From assembly GCA_027257055.1 (NCBI GenBank), contig JAPVLO010000970.1, forward strand, positions 124,001 through 188,000: a DNA stretch of 64,000 nucleotides. Reading direction: 5' to 3'. Below, piece after piece: positions 48,265-62,879 of this stretch. The notes beneath the pieces were generated by a model. It was not told where the DNA came from. It searched no databases and was given only the letters and a program-made list of their open reading frames with translations. Source of the stretch: Cephalopachus bancanus (taxonomy: Eukaryota; Chordata; Mammalia; Primates; Tarsiidae). The translations under genes were made by a program, and so were the position numbers. The stretch's first letter is position 1; the number at the start of each line of letters is the position of its first letter.

Positions 48265-49260
48265 GCCATTTTTCATAGTATAGATATTTCTGATCACATC
48301 CCTGTGATGTTGTTTACATATTTCTTTTCCTTGTTTATATTTCCTGTAAGTTTATAGTTGTAACTAGAGGCCTGATCAGATTGGGGCTTAATTTTGGGCA
48401 AGGGGGGGCCAGAACTATTTCCATCAAGAGGCACATAATGACTGGTTGTCTCTCTCTCTGTGATGTTAGTTGCTATTGATGCTCAATTCCTAGAGCCATT
48501 ATTTCATTAGTAGTTACAAAATGATATTATTATTCCATTATTTTCTCTTCATTTATTAGCTGGAATACTTCTACAGAGAAAAACTTCCCTTCATCTACTA
48601 TTTGCTTGCCCAGTGTATAGTTTTATAGGAAAGACAGGATAGGATAAGTGCTTGATTCTCCTTATCAGTACTCAAAATAATGAGATGGTTCACTTACTCT
48701 GGAAAGGACATTTGAAAAACTATTATGAGAAACTCATTGATTTAAATATACTTGATCTTTTAATCCATAGCAATTCTTATCCTCAGTGAAGCCCTGATAT
48801 CTCATCATTAGCCAATGGGAGCTTCTTCACATTGGCTCATCATTCCTTTTGACATGGCTCTAGTTGTTACTCAGTAGCTTCCTTGCGTTCAGGATGAAGA
48901 ATGTACAGGCTCACCTCATATATTCCCTAGACCTGGAATCTGCCACAACTTCAATGATGGAGCCGGTTTATTTTAGTTGGACATGGTATTTAGAGACCAT
49001 ATTTGCCTCTGGATTGGTCATAGCTTTTAGGCTTCTTCAATGATCAGAATAAAAACTAAAACCAATGTTTTGTTGTTGCTTTGGCTTGTTTCTAGATAAG
49101 ATGCATCTTGAGTTCATTCTGATACTTCTGATTCAAAATCAGAATTACAGAGGTTGTCCATGCCTTTCTTTCACAAGTGTCATTCTCACCGTTGTGTGGC
49201 AAAGAGGGGGAGCAAGTGTAGAAATAGGGAGACCGATTAGGAAGCCATTGAAATAATTCA
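48265..49260. other. Anonymous DNA
   Basis: About 1 kb with no recognised repeat or exon. Confidence 0.4.
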
Positions 49261-49261
49261 G

Positions 49262-49558
49262 GGCCGGGCTTGGTGTCTCAGCCTGTAATCCCAGCACTTT
49301 GGGAGGCCGAGGTGAGTGGATTACCTGAGCCCGTGGGTTCGAGACCCACCTGGGCAACTTGGCGAGACCTCATCTCTACAATAAATCAAAAATTAGCTGG
49401 GCGTGGTAGCGCATGCCTGTAGTTCCAGCTACTCGGAAGACTGAGGCGGAAGGATCGCCGGAACTCAGCAGGATGAGGCTGCAGTGACTGGGAGCATGCC
49501 ACTGCATTCCAGTCTGGGAGACACAGTGAGACTCCAACTCAAAAAAAAAAAAAAAAAA
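49262..49558 (+). mobile_element. Alu-type SINE, sense
   Basis: gccgggcttggtgtctcagc ... gcctgtaatccc ... gactccaactcaaaaaaaaa. Full dimer. Confidence 0.93.
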
Positions 49559-49651
49559 GCAGGTGAGAGATGGATGGAGGCCTGGGCCAGGGTGCTAGTG
49601 GTGAAGGCAAGGGAAAGTGGGTGGACATGGGTATATTTTAAAGTTAGAGCC

Positions 49652-49949
49652 TGGCCGGGCGTGGTGGCTCAAGCCTGTAATCCCAGCACTTTGGGAGACT
49701 GAGGTGAGCGAAATGCCTGAGCCCATGGGTTTGAGACCAGCCTGGGCAACTTGGCGAAACCTCATCTCTAAAATAAATTAAAAAATCAGCCAGGTGTGGT
49801 AGTGCATGCCTCTAGTTCTGGCTACTTGGAAGGCTGAGGTGGAAGGATCACCTGAGCCCAGCAGGTCGACGCTGGGATGGCCATGAGCATGCTACTGCAC
49901 TCCAGCCTGAGTGACGGAGTGAGACTCCAACTCAAAGAGAAAACAACAA
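49652..49949 (+). mobile_element. Alu-type SINE with 12-bp TSD
   Basis: Full dimer with a perfect duplication aaagttagagcc at 49640-49651 and 49950-49961. Confidence 0.95.
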
Positions 49950-49989
49950 AAAGTTAGAGCCAATTGAATGGACTGATTATATCACATGT

Positions 49990-51420
49990 GAGGTATGAGA
50001 TGAAGATGAATCAAAGACTCTCTTTCCTCCTCACGTGTAAGTTGGGTACATATGTTGATACCGCCTCTCTAACCCTGAGTACCCAGAGGCAAGTGCTGTC
50101 CAGTGCAGTGCACCTGGGCAAAGACTCACACAGGGTGAGTTTCTTCAGCACAGAGAAGAAGAGAGCTTCTGTCTGTCACCTCTCTTAGTTCCTTTCACAG
50201 AGCTTGTTGAATGTTTCTTGGATTTGGGGGTCCAATAGTGGGCAGAGCTTCAGGGGCCCTGGGTTTACTGCTGTGTGGTGAACTGATGTCAGATAACAAA
50301 GTTCCTCATTACCATTAAGCTGCCTTTATGCATTCAAGGGGCTGGAAAAAGTGAGCTTTTTTTTGTCTTTCTCCCATGTCGCCTTTGGGTACAGGTGCCC
50401 AGACTTTCTCATTTACTCCTTCTCTTTAATCCTTGATACCTGGTGCTAGTGCTTTCTACATGCAATGGACCTGGGCAAGGATTCAGAGCGGGGTGAGCCT
50501 TGTCTGCTGATGGAAGGACAAAGTGCCTGTACATTACGTCCCCCTCCTGCCTGCCCGCCAGTATTTATTTACTTCCTTTAGGGAGCCAGAAATGAACAGG
50601 ACCACCATAGTCCCTTGAGTGTACTGTCTAGCTGGCACATATAGTAGGACAATGCTCATTTGTACCCCCTGCACAGGTATGCGCACATGCTGGGAATGGT
50701 GGAGAATGAAGTCACTCTTTAGTTCCCACTCCGCAAGCACTCCATCTTGTCCCCCATGTTGGGCAGGCATCTAGGAACATAGACCTGTATGCAACACAGT
50801 CCCACTGACCAGGTGAGCAGTGGATGGAGCCTTCTTGCACTAACCCTGCTCTCTTAGACATACCAGGAAGGACAGTGTCTGTCTTGGTATTCTTTCATTA
50901 GGTATCTGTTGAATGAAGGTGCACTTGCTTGTTAGTGCTCTATCTCACATTCACAGATACACAAATACTCGTACATGCACAGGCAATCTAGACAGGAGAA
51001 CGAACATGCAAGGGAGGCCCACACATGGCTAAGTGTCCAGCATATGGGCATGTGGGCACACAGGGGCAGGAGAGACAGGAGCTTTTTTTGTTTCATACTC
51101 ACAGGACCAGATGCCCCCATTTCCACTCATTTATATTTGCTCTCTTTCACACACACGCTCACACATGGTCAGAGAGAGTAAAACTTTGGATATTTTCCTT
51201 CATATCCCTTATATGAAGAGGTATGAACTTTGTTGATCTAGAGAAATTGAAGGAGAGACTGATCAACTGACACCCAAGAAATTCAAGAAAATGAATCTCT
51301 GCATTCCCCCCAAGCAGGTACTCACATTCACAGATATTCAGATCTCTTCCCTCTCATGTGTCCCTTGCATGCAGGAGTTTGACCACTCACCTTAAAAATT
51401 TACATTTATTCAAACACATA
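49990..51420 (+). repeat. Composite tandem array, block B1
   Basis: Two clear units carry the anchor 'ctctctaatcctt...acctgg...gtgctgtct...gcaatgcacctgggcaagg': 50063-50130 and 50421-50500. A third, badly eroded, lies near 50750-50870. Spacers are CA-rich (cacatgctcacacatgg type). Confidence 0.65.
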
Positions 51421-51912
51421 TAGATATAAAAACGAGAGTAAGAAGTAAAAATAGTGATAGCTATGAGATCTGACAATTAAGGTTGCAAACTCATCTTAGA
51501 AAAAGTGCTCATACTAGAAAAAGTGATGAATATCACTACATCACCTTTGAAGTACTCTCCTTAGGAAGCTATGTGTCGATGCCAGCACCAAGTCCACCCA
51601 TCAAAGCAATTTTGGAACTCTTTTTCTGGAATGGCCATCAGAGCTATCGTCATATCACCCTTGATGTCTTCAAAATGCCTTCCTTTCAATATTTCCTTTA
51701 TCTTTGGGTAAAGAAGAACGTCATTGAAGACCAAATCAGGTGAGTAGGGAGGGTGTTCTAATACAGTTATTTGTTTACTGGCTAAAAACTCCCTCACAGA
51801 GAGTGCTGTGGGAGCTGGTGCATTGTTGTGATATAAGAGCTCCTTTGGGACATTTTTGCACATACCTTTCTCATGCCAAGATTTTCAGTTCAGATTTTCC
51901 TGTTTCTTTATT

Positions 51913-53425
<1,513 letters not shown>

Positions 53426-53929
53426 TGTTTCTTTATTTATGTTTATTTGATCTGCTATGCTTCTCACAGTCAGCTGGTGATTTTAACACACAATTTGATA
53501 AATTTTGCAATGTTTTAATCAGTTCTCAGTACTGGCTGTCCTGACCTCTCTTCATCAGTGATGCTTTCTGTCCTCTCAGAAAAGTGTGTAATCCATTCGT
53601 ACACTGCCATTTTCTTCAAGGCATTATCCCCATAAACTTGTACTAACATGTCCCTGATTACATTTCTACTCTTGTCAAGTTTAACAAGAAATTTAATGTT
53701 TGTTCATTGCTCTAATTCAAGCTCCAACATTCTCGCAATGGCACACAAAAACATGCAGCAATAATGTCATTCAGCAAGACACCACCACATGTCTACACAA
53801 ACACAGCTGTGAGACACTGATATACCAAGGTTATGAAACCTTACCAAATTGTTTGTACAGTGATGTCAATGTAAGCAACTTGGTGGCAAGTTTGTGAACT
53901 TAATTGTCAGTCCTAATGGGTGCCAGGTA

Positions 53930-54430
53930 CTCTGGTCCTCTATATAATTATCTTATTTCATTTACTTGTCACCATTTAAGAGGTAGGCTTTAGGCCAGGT
54001 GTGGTGACTCATGCCTGTAATCCCAACACTTGGGGGAAGCTGAGGCTGAAAGATTCTTTGAGGCCAGAAGTTTGAGACCAACCTGGACAAATAGCACAAT
54101 GCCCGTTTCTACAAAAAAAAAAAAAAAAAGCCAGGTGTGGTGGCCCATGTCTGTAGTCCTAGCTACTCGGAAGGTTGGGGCAGAGGGATCACTTTAGTTC
54201 GAGTTTGAGGCTGCATTGAGCTATGATCATACCACTGCACTCCAGCCTGGGCGACAGAACAAGACCCTGTCTCTTAAAAATAAAAAATAAAAGAAGTGGC
54301 TTTAAACTGTTCCCATTTCAAAAGTGTAACATAACCTTGGGAAAATCAGGTCAATTCTCTAAGCTAATGTGTGGTGGAATCTGAATTTGATCCAGGGTTT
54401 ATGGATACCAAAGTCCATGGTTTTCCCATT
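53930..54430 (+). repeat. MIR SINE, sense, split by an Alu
   Basis: Left part: atataattatcttatttcat, cttgtcaccatttaagaggt. Right part: cataaccttgggaaaatcag, gaatctgaatttgatccagg. The old Alu sits between the halves. Confidence 0.6.
53993..54294 (+). mobile_element. Alu SINE, J-like, sense
   Basis: ggccaggtgtggtgactcat ... gaggccagaagtttgagac ... ctgggcgacagaacaagacc. It has a normal A-rich linker and an old J-like sequence, unlike the young family. Confidence 0.92.
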
Positions 54431-54604
54431 ACATCAATGATACTCCCAGTTTGGTCCTTGGATGAGCAGTATCTGTATCACGAGAACTTGTTAGAAATGC
54501 AAATTCTTGCAACCCCCCCCCACCTCCCAAGTCAAAAACTCCTGTAACCTGTATATTATCTAGGTCTCCAGGTGATTCTGATTCATGTTAAAATTTGAGA
54601 ACAA
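54430..54604 (+). mobile_element. MER5A-type MITE
   Basis: gatactcccagtttggtcct, gagaacttgttagaaatgc, ccaggtgattctgattcatg, aaaatttgagaaca. Its 3' end was hit by an Alu right monomer. Confidence 0.75.
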
Positions 54605-54764
54605 ATCAGCCGGGCATGGTAGCGCATGCCTGTAATTCCGGCTACTGGGAAGGCTGAGGTGGAAGGATCGCCGGAGCCCAGCAGGTCGAGGCTGCGGTGG
54701 CCGGGAGCGGCCACTGCACTCCAGTCTGGGCGACAGAGTGAGACTCCAACTCAAAAAAAAACAA
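54605..54764 (+). mobile_element. Free Alu right monomer, sense, with TSD
   Basis: Begins atcagccgggcatggtagcg and ends gactccaactcaaaaaaaaa. TSD aaatttgagaacaa (54591-54604) with a copy near 54765-54779. The right-arm hairpin is perfect. Starts at the same base of the Alu as the copy at 5132-5292. Confidence 0.92.
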
Positions 54765-55039
54765 AAATTTTGAGAACAACTTGCTAAACTGTATGCCTTC
54801 TTGTTGCATATCTACACAAATATGTGTGTATCTACACATAGCTACAAAGGATTTGTCGAATGGTGAGTATTGTCTCACATTAATTCCTTTCCTTGCTCTC
54901 ACACTCTTCTCTCCTCCAAGGCTCTTTGTCCTTATAGGGTTAGATACCTTTTTGTTGTTGGTATCTGAGAGAACAGACAAAATATGTCTCTGGCTAGAAA
55001 TGTTTCATGCGAAGCTTGAGGACCTTCTCTTTATGACTA

Positions 55040-58000
55040 TCACCACAAGTAAGTACCTTGTGTGAAGAAGAGTGAGCCCTCTCGCAAAACCTCACAAGGC
55101 CTTCAGCTCTGCTCTCCCTCTCTAATCCTTGCTACCTGGGTGAGAGTGCTGTCTGAATGCAATGCACCTGGGCAAGGATTCAGAGAGCGAGAGCTTAGTC
55201 TTCGTGTAGGACAACACCTTTCTATCCTCCTTCCATCCATTCCACAAATATTTATTGATCATCTCTTCTGTGATTGATTCTAAATTGGGCAATGAGCATA
55301 CTGTTGTAAACAAGACACACTAGATCCCTGCCCTCAGAGAGCTACAGTTGAGAGAGAAGAATGGAATTCCTCATCAACTATTAAACCTACATACCCTGAG
55401 AGTTGGTGACCACAGAGTGGACTTTTCATTACCACTATCACTCACAAACACGTGCACAAAAGCACTAATCTTCTCTGATCTCACATGGAACTATGCAGGA
55501 GAGAACATTCTTTGTCCCTCTGTATAATCCTTAGTAAATTACACTGTATATATATAAGAACAAGACTCTTTTTTTATAGCTACACACACACATGAAGGAC
55601 AGGTGCCTAAGCCTTCTTGTCTGCTCCCCCTCTCAAATCCTTGGAACCTAGGTGTGAGTGCTGTTTCAGTGCAACACACCTATTCAAGGATTCAAAGAGG
55701 CTGAGCCTTGTCTACATGTAGATGGACTGAGTACCTGTATATCGCCTCTGCCACCTTCCCACCTTCTATCGAATATTCAAGTTTGTTATGAGCACCAGGC
55801 TCTGCTGGGTGGTAACAATACGATGGTGAATAATACAACCAAGGTCCCTGAGCACCACAGAGGGCACCTGTGAGAAAATGAACTTCATCATTCCACACAG
55901 GCAGGCTTACACCTCTGTCAGAGCATGAACTTTCTTTGTTCCCAGCTTCCTCTGTGTCAGATACTATAATGGGGAAACATACATTGGGTGATGAGACTCA
56001 CACAGCCAGTCCTTGCCCTCAATGTTTAGCAGAGGAACACAAGGGAAGGAAGTGTTTCCATTTTTTATACCATTTTCCAACATATGCATGCACGTGTGCC
56101 CACATATGCAGATTGCTTCAACCTTCTTGCTGTCCTCCAAACATACATCCAGCACATGCAGGCTCTCAAGTGTGATCTGAAAAAGATACCACTTATGTGT
56201 TTCATTTATTCAGAGGTTTTGTCAGAGAGAGCATGTCTATGTGGCCTTATGCATGGGGATGAATACTTTCACTCACCCCGGGGAGAGGCATGTCTTATCA
56301 AATGCACATAGTGATGCTTTGCAGGGATGGGATCATGAGAGTTAAATATACACAAAGACACAGAGAGAGAATGTAGGTACCTGAGCCTTCTGATTTGCTT
56401 CTCCTCTCTAATCCTTTGTCCCTGGGTGAGAGTGCTTTCTAAATGCAGTGCACCCGGGCAAGGATTCCGAGAGGGCAAGCCTCCTCTGCATGGAGAAGGA
56501 CTGAAGATTTCTACTTCACCTCTCATCTGTTTGCCATTTGCCTGCATTGCTGCCTCCCCGCCCCCTGTGCGCGCGCGTGCCTTCATTCATTCTTTCCTTC
56601 CACAAAGATCATGTGTTGGGCATGTGTTGGTCATTGGACACAGAAGAATGAACAAGACAGACTTGCCCCCTGCCCCGCTGGATCTTCAGTCCCGGGAGAA
56701 TGGACTTTGTCACTACCCATCACTCCTGCATGTAGTGAGGGCAAGTGGGCCACACAGGAGACTTCTCATCTACCCCCCTATACTCCCCACAAGTGTGAGA
56801 CTTCTCATCCCTACTCTCACATTGATATTTGTAGAAGAAACTTTTCTTAGTTCAGTCCTGGGTAGATGCACTGGGCAGTAACAGCAAACTTTCTCATTAA
56901 ACACACATGCAAGGAGTGCGAGTGCTGGAATCTTCTGTTCTGGCTCTCCCTCTCTAATCCTTGCTACCTGGGTGAGAGTGCTTTCTGAATGCAATGCACC
57001 TGGGCAAGGATTTTGCGAGAGAGAGCATCATCTTCGCAGAGGACAGAGCACTTCGACCTCTTCTTTTCATCTTTTCTGTGACTATCTGTTGATTACCTAA
57101 CCAATCTATTGCAGGTGCTGTGCTGGGCAGTTGGCCTACACGAGAATGAGTTACATCTGGTGCCTACCTTCATGGAGCATACAGTCCAGGGAGGAGAATG
57201 GACTCCTTTTCATTCATTATGCCTGCATGTCCTGAGGGAGGGTGATCCGCAGATTGGGACTTGATGCATACCCCATAACACATGCTAGTCTCACACAAAT
57301 GAGTACGGGAGAATCTTCTTAACTTACAATCCCACATAAATGCACTGCGTGCAGGAGAAGGGCCCTGACTGGTTATATACAAACACGTGTCCCCAGAGCG
57401 GGCCCACTGACCTGGTACTTCACTCACAGTCTTTCAGCCTAGGTGTTAGTACTGCATTGAATCACTGTCCTTGTTCAAGAACTCCAAAGGCAGGAGCCTT
57501 GACTGCATTTGAAAAGACAGAGCTCCTGCATATCAACTCTCCTGCTTCCTTTACCTTCCTGCCACAAATATCCAAGTGTCTTTTAGATGCCAGGTACTGT
57601 ATTGGTCACAGAGAATGTAGCTGAAAGTGGACAAGGTTGCTACCCTATATTCTGGTAAGAGACTAATAAACACACTATGATATACAAATATTGTGGACTA
57701 ATAGGCCACTGTTCAAAAGAATGAATTAGATCCAGATGTTCCTTGTTATCCAGTCTGCATGCATGAACATGTGCAATTTCTCAAACTTTCCCCTCCCTGT
57801 ATGTCCAGACACACTCTTGGATGTGGACCTGCATGCAGAGAACTCCACTTACAGGGAAGGCAGGAGATGGAACCTGTTGTGCTCTCCCCTCTCCCCTCTC
57901 CCATTCCCAGCTTACCAATCAGTGAGCTTTCTTAACCTTCCTGTAGATAGGGATTCAATGAGGGAAGTCTTACTGCTGCTTTCTTTCTTGCTGCTGTGTG

Positions 58001-58940
58001 TGGGAGAGATCATTTTCTTTACCTTTCTGTATAATCACATGTGAACATACTGTATACAGAAAAGTGAGCCTTCCTTAAACCTATGTGGATACACACACGG
58101 TGTGTGTGACTGCCTGAGCCTTCAGTCCTGCTTTCCCTCTTGAATCCTAATACCTGAGTGCAAGTGCTGTGTCCACACAGGGCACCTGGACAAGTACTCC
58201 AGGGCCAAGCCCCTTCTGCATAGAGCACAGAGCGCCTATACATAACTCCCATCCTTCATGCATTCATGCCTTTAACAAATAGGAATGGGGCTCCTGTCAG
58301 GCACCATTTGTGAGAGACAGGGTGAGCAAGATGGACACAGACCTCATCCTCACTTGTCTACTGGGCATGTTTACAAGTGTGAACTTCCCTCTCCTTTGTT
58401 GTTCATGAATACACATGTGCCAGGGGGTGGGCCTTCCCATTGTTCCCCCTCCCCTGATAGCGCTCAGATACAGAAACACAAAAGTTATGTCTTCCTGGAC
58501 ACAGAGATGCATCCACAGTGTGCGTAGGATAATGAGTGTCCTTAGCAATGTGCTCTTACCCGTGTACAGTGTGCAAGGCAGTGAGCTTTCTACATGTTCT
58601 TTACACAGCCAGGGCTTGAAGGAACATGGCCTCTACTTACTGTTCATCTCACACATGCCTGTGCAGAAAAGATACTTCACCTTTGTATGGTCATGGGCAG
58701 ATCACCTGTGAGCAGGAGAGTGCTGTTCCTTGTATACACACACACACACCAGCACACTAAACCTAAAGATGCTTGAGCCTTCTATTCAGGTTGCTCCTCT
58801 CTGTCATTCTTGGTAGTTGAGTACAAATGCTGCTCAAGTTCATTGCCCTTTTACAAAAATTCAGAGAGAGAATGTCACATGTATTTAAAAGAATAGAGTC
58901 TATCACTCCCCCATTCTTTAATTTCTTTAATATACATTTA
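55040..58940 (+). repeat. Composite tandem array, block B2 (best preserved)
   Basis: Units of roughly 0.4-0.75 kb. Each has (i) a C/T-rich lead and the anchor tctaatccttgctacctggg ... gcacctgggcaaggatt, (ii) a gagccttgtct-type tag and a gacagagcacct-type segment, (iii) an L2 3'-end-like piece (cacaaatatttattgatcat ... agatccctgccctcagagag), and (iv) a CA/TG-rich spacer. Anchors start near 55107, 55621, 56395, 56938, 57430, 58124 and 58783. The 55107 and 56938 copies are nearly identical over about 70 bp; others are diverged. No frame is conserved between units. Confidence 0.72.
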
Positions 58941-59115
58941 GAGTGAAGGTTCTCAAAGTGTGGGTCTTGTACCAGCAGCATCAATATCACCTGAGAACTT
59001 GTTCAAAATGCAAATTATTTGACCCCACCCTTGACCTACTAGATCATAAACCACATCAATCTGTACTTTAACAAGATTCACAACTGATTCTGATGTTCAT
59101 TCAAGTTTGTGAATC
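58940..59115 (+). mobile_element. MER5A-type MITE inside an array unit
   Basis: ggttctcaaagtgtgggtct, cagcagcatcaatatcacct, gaacttgttcaaaatgcaa, ctgattctgatgttcattc, gtttgtgaatcactg. Complete MER5A layout. Confidence 0.85.
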
Positions 59116-59186
59116 ACTGATTTAATGTAAGTGCTGGGGACACAGTGATTTGCAAGTCAGGGGAAGGGGTGAAAGGTCAGAAGGTC

Positions 59187-59459
59187 ACGCTTTGGGAGAC
59201 TGAGGTGAGTTAATTGCCTGAGCCCGTGGGTTCAAGACCCTCCTGGGCAACTTGGCAAGACCTCATCTCTACAATAAATAAAAAAAAAATTAGCTGGGCA
59301 TGGTAGCATGCGCCTGTAGTTCCAGCTACTTGGATGGCTGAGGCGGAAGGATCGCCGGAGCCCAGCAGGTTGAGGCTGCGGTGGCCGGGAGCATGCCATT
59401 GCACTCCAGTCTGGGCGACAGAGTGAGACTCCAACTCAAAAAAAAAAAAAAAAAAGAAA
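59187..59459 (+). mobile_element. Alu-type SINE, 5'-truncated, with 16-bp TSD
   Basis: Lacks the first ~40 bp: starts acgctttgggagactgagg. The perfect duplication gaaaggtcagaaggtc is at 59171-59186 and 59460-59475. Confidence 0.94.
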
Positions 59460-59479
59460 GAAAGGTCAGAAGGTCCCCC

Positions 59480-60874
59480 AGTGTTCATGTATGTTCCCAC
59501 TGTTGAGTTCATGCAGGTATTGGTGGGGAGGACATAATCTCATTACTCTCACCTCATCCATAACCATATACTTGGTAAGCACAGAAGTCTAGGCAAACAC
59601 ACAACAAAGACTTTATTAGTGAAGAACCTTGGCACTACTGGGCATGCACCTAGTACTTTAAACATACACACACACACACACACACACAGTCTTAGTGTGC
59701 AGAAGAACGAACTGCTCCTTCTCCCATACCCATTGCATATCGGAGTTGTGAGTTCTCAAAACACCTCCTGTGTGCATGGATTACAGGAGGGCGAGCCTTG
59801 TCATCATGAATCTTCTGCCAAACAATTCAAGCAATACATGTTTATTGACCACTTCTGATGTGCCTTGCACTGTGCTGGAAGTACCCTGCTGAATAAGAGA
59901 TGGTGTCTCTTTCCAGAACTTCCTATCAGTAGAGGTGTGAGGTCTTCTACTTCCCCAGGCCTAGATAACAGGCATGCAGGTGTGCCAGGAGTTCTCATTC
60001 TCTTATGCATACATGTGCTCCTTCAGTGCATGCTCATATGCACAAAAGTGTAAATGTAGACACATTTCTGTACAAAACTGAAAGGCGAGCAGGAACCTTC
60101 TTATCTGCATTTGTCTGCAGGAGTGTGAACTCCTTGTCACACATGCACACTCAGATGCACGTCTGGCATGCAAGTGCCTGGACCTTGATTTTTGCTCACC
60201 TTCTCCCAGCCTTGCAGCCTAGGTGCAAGTGCTGTCAGAGCAGTGCAATGGGCTTCTACAAGGATACCAGCTTGTGAGCCTTGTCTTTGTGTAGGATGGA
60301 CCTTGTACAGCACTTCGGTTTCATTTACTTATTCTTTCAGCCAGTTATTTGTGCATTTTTGTTCATTGATCCATTCATTTATCCATTATTTTAACAAATT
60401 TACTGAATTCCTGATGTTTGGGGATGCCATGGTGAACTAAACAGTCAGAGATACCAGCCTTACTGTCTGGTAGGCTCATGGGGAATAAACTTCCTCATGA
60501 CATCCAACTATCCATGGATACATGAACTCAGGATGCCAGAAATTGGGCTTCTCTTTATTCCCTCACACAGATGTGCATACCCGAGCATGCACGTGTGGTG
60601 TGCACATCCTGAGCATTCTGCCCTGCTCCCCCTCTCTAATCCTTGCTATCTGGGTGCTAGTGCTATCTCGATGCAATGCACCTGGGCAAGGATTCAGAGA
60701 GGGGGAGCTCAACTACATCAAGAAGGACAGAGAACCTAGACATTACACCTTCCTTCCTCTCTTCCTTGGAATAGTTTTTGAGTGATGCATGCATGTTGGG
60801 GAAACACAGAACAGAGTAGTGAGGGATTTCAGGTACTGTGGTGGACTTGTCTTTGTGTTAGAATAAATGTCCTT
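59480..60874 (+). repeat. Composite tandem array, block B3
   Basis: Anchors start near 60195 (diverged) and 60623 (well preserved: ccctctctaatccttgctat then ctgggtgctagtgctatctc). L2-like tails at 59830-59940 and 60330-60480 and a (CA)n tract at 59664-59689 belong to the unit layout. Confidence 0.68.
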
Positions 60875-60891
60875 ATAAAATAATGTCCATG

Positions 60892-61206
60892 GCTGGGCTC
60901 AGTGGCTCAGTCTGTAATCCCAGCACTTTGGGAAACCGAGACAAGTGGATTGCCTGAGTCCGCGGGTTCGAGACCTGCCTGGGCAACTTGGCAAGACCTC
61001 ATCTCTACAATAAATCAAAAAATTAGCTGGGCATGGTAGCGCATGCCTGTAGTTCTGGCTACTTGGAAGGCTGAGGCGGAAGGATCGCCGGAGCCCAGCA
61101 GGCTGCGGTGGCTGGGAGCAGCCACTGCACTCCAGTCTGGGCGACAGAGTGAGACTCCAACTCAGAAAATAATAATAATCATAAATAATAAATAAATAAT
61201 AAAAAA
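60892..61206 (+). mobile_element. Alu-type SINE with 17-bp TSD
   Basis: Full dimer. The perfect duplication ataaaataatgtccatg is at 60875-60891 and 61207-61223. The tail is (aat)n-rich. The right-arm hairpin arms are GTGGCTG and CAGCCAC, changed on both sides but still paired. Confidence 0.95.
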
Positions 61207-61223
61207 ATAAAATAATGTCCATG

Positions 61224-62050
61224 TGCTCAGGTACCCAGAGTTTGAAAGAGTGAGCTTTCTCTGTAGTCCCCTCCTGCTGTCCATGCACAGGGTGGTAGGA
61301 AGGAACCAGAGCCTTCCAATCTGCTACCTCACCCTCTTCCAACCTAGATGCTGTCTCAAGTGTTAACTCCAGTTAGGGATTCAGTGAGAGGGAGTCTTGC
61401 ATATTTGTATATAGAAGTACTGAGTACCATTATGTCTCTTGCCTTCCTGAATATGGCTTGAGTTCTACTGTGTGTCAGACACTCTGTTCAGTGTTGAGGA
61501 TGCAGTGGTGAACAAGACCGGCAAAATCAGTGGATGTGCTCTCTAGTGGGCATCTTTAGGAGAATGAAATTAATCCAGACACACAATGTAAATGAACATA
61601 AATGATGGGGGTGAAAGAGTGAGCCTTTTTATTCCCCCCAGCTCATTATCTCTGAGGACAGAGGATGCCCACATTCATGGAGAAGCTTTACACTTACAGA
61701 GTGTATAGAAGTTTGAGCTTATAAGCTATCCCTTGTCTCCCAGGACCTGTAGGCAGATGCCTTTAGATGCATACTGCACTCAGCTTGAATTGGAGGGGGG
61801 AGGGTGAAGAGCAGGGGGTCCTTCTTAATGCTGATCTTATATGTACATCACATAATATGGAAATTAGAACAATCTATATCTTTATGTTATTTTACTAGAA
61901 TCATGTAGAGTCATGTCTATGTCTCTGTTAGTCTGTCTCTCTCACATAGGGAGTACAGGTACCCCATGATCTGATTTACTTCCCCCTCCCGTCCTCAGTG
62001 CCTGGAACTGAGTGCTTTCTACTGTGACCTCAGCTGCATTCTTCAGTAGT
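61224..62050 (+). repeat. Composite tandem array, block B4 (right edge)
   Basis: Two eroded anchors: near 61319-61400 (accctcttccaacctagatg ... gggattcagtgagaggg) and near 61970-62040 (cccctcccgtcctcagtgcc ... gagtgctttctact). An L2-like tail is at 61450-61560. No array signal is seen farther right. Confidence 0.55.
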
Positions 62051-62394
62051 TGCTCTCTACTTAGCTAAGCTGATCCTTAGATAAAGATTAGCTATTCCTA
62101 CCTTTCTTAGCACCTTTCCCCATTGCCCATTACAAATTTATGATTTTCAGGTCATCATAGCAATACAGTAGTGGGAGAGAGATGGAAAGAGACAGACACT
62201 CCATTTCCGTCTTCTTTCTCAAATTTTTAGACAGATGGGACTTGTAAATTCTGACTCTTGGTCCTTCTCTCCCAGCTTCTCCTAATAGTCTCTACAGTAA
62301 AGATTCAGGTTATTTAATATGTGCTCCTTAACTTTCGTATACCCTAAAATCCCAGTTTGGTTACTGCTCAACCTTACTCTAATTTTTCTCAGAT

Positions 62395-62755
62395 TTGAGC
62401 TATCTCCTGATTTCCAGGACTAACAGCATCAGCATCTTCTGGGATCTTGTTCGAAATGCAAATTCTCAGGCCTCAGCCCAGACATACATAATCAGAAAGT
62501 CAAGGATGGGGACTCAGCGATCTGTCTCAAAAAAAAATCACATACTGGGAGAAAATATTTGCAAAAGACATATCTGATAAAGGACTTGTATCAAAATATA
62601 CAAGAAACTCCTAAAGTGCATCAATAAAACATACCTATTAGGATAGCTAACAAAACCAAATGCTGATGAGGATGTGAAACAACAGGAATTCTGATGGGAA
62701 TGCAAAATGTTATAGCTACTAGGTGATTCTGTTGCACACAAAAGATTGAGAATGA
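62395..62755 (+). mobile_element. MER5A-type MITE interrupted by a templated insertion
   Basis: Left part aacagcatcagcatcttctg ... gaaatgcaaattctcaggcc ... ggggactcagcgat; right part aggtgattctgttgcacac ... gattgagaatgattg. Between them lie about 198 bp of inverted L1 sequence where MER5A should have about 17 bp. Confidence 0.82.
62522..62719 (+). repeat. Inverted copy of 63645-63841
   Basis: Reverse complement of 63645-63841 with about three substitutions and one A-run length change across 198 bp, by my count. It includes the Alu/L1 junction (ctgtctcaaaaaaa then tcacatactgg), so 63.6-63.8 kb is the source and this is the copy. Confidence 0.88.
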
Positions 62756-62879
62756 TTGATTTAAATAACTTTATATTTCTGTTCTTTAATTACTAGGAGA
62801 TTTCTGTGTTACACAGGGTGATTTTTAGCACCAAAATTTCTTTATGTGTAAACTACCTTTCAGTTTCCTTTGATTGTTT

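Noticed and set aside
50932..51216. Several overlapping ~65-codon frames on both strands
   Set aside because: They fall in CA-rich array spacer with no conservation between units.
56426..56881. Overlapping 151- and 135-codon frames in the array
   Set aside because: They are not conserved in sister array units, and both cross an L2-like piece. Two long overlapping frames reflect base composition rather than coding.
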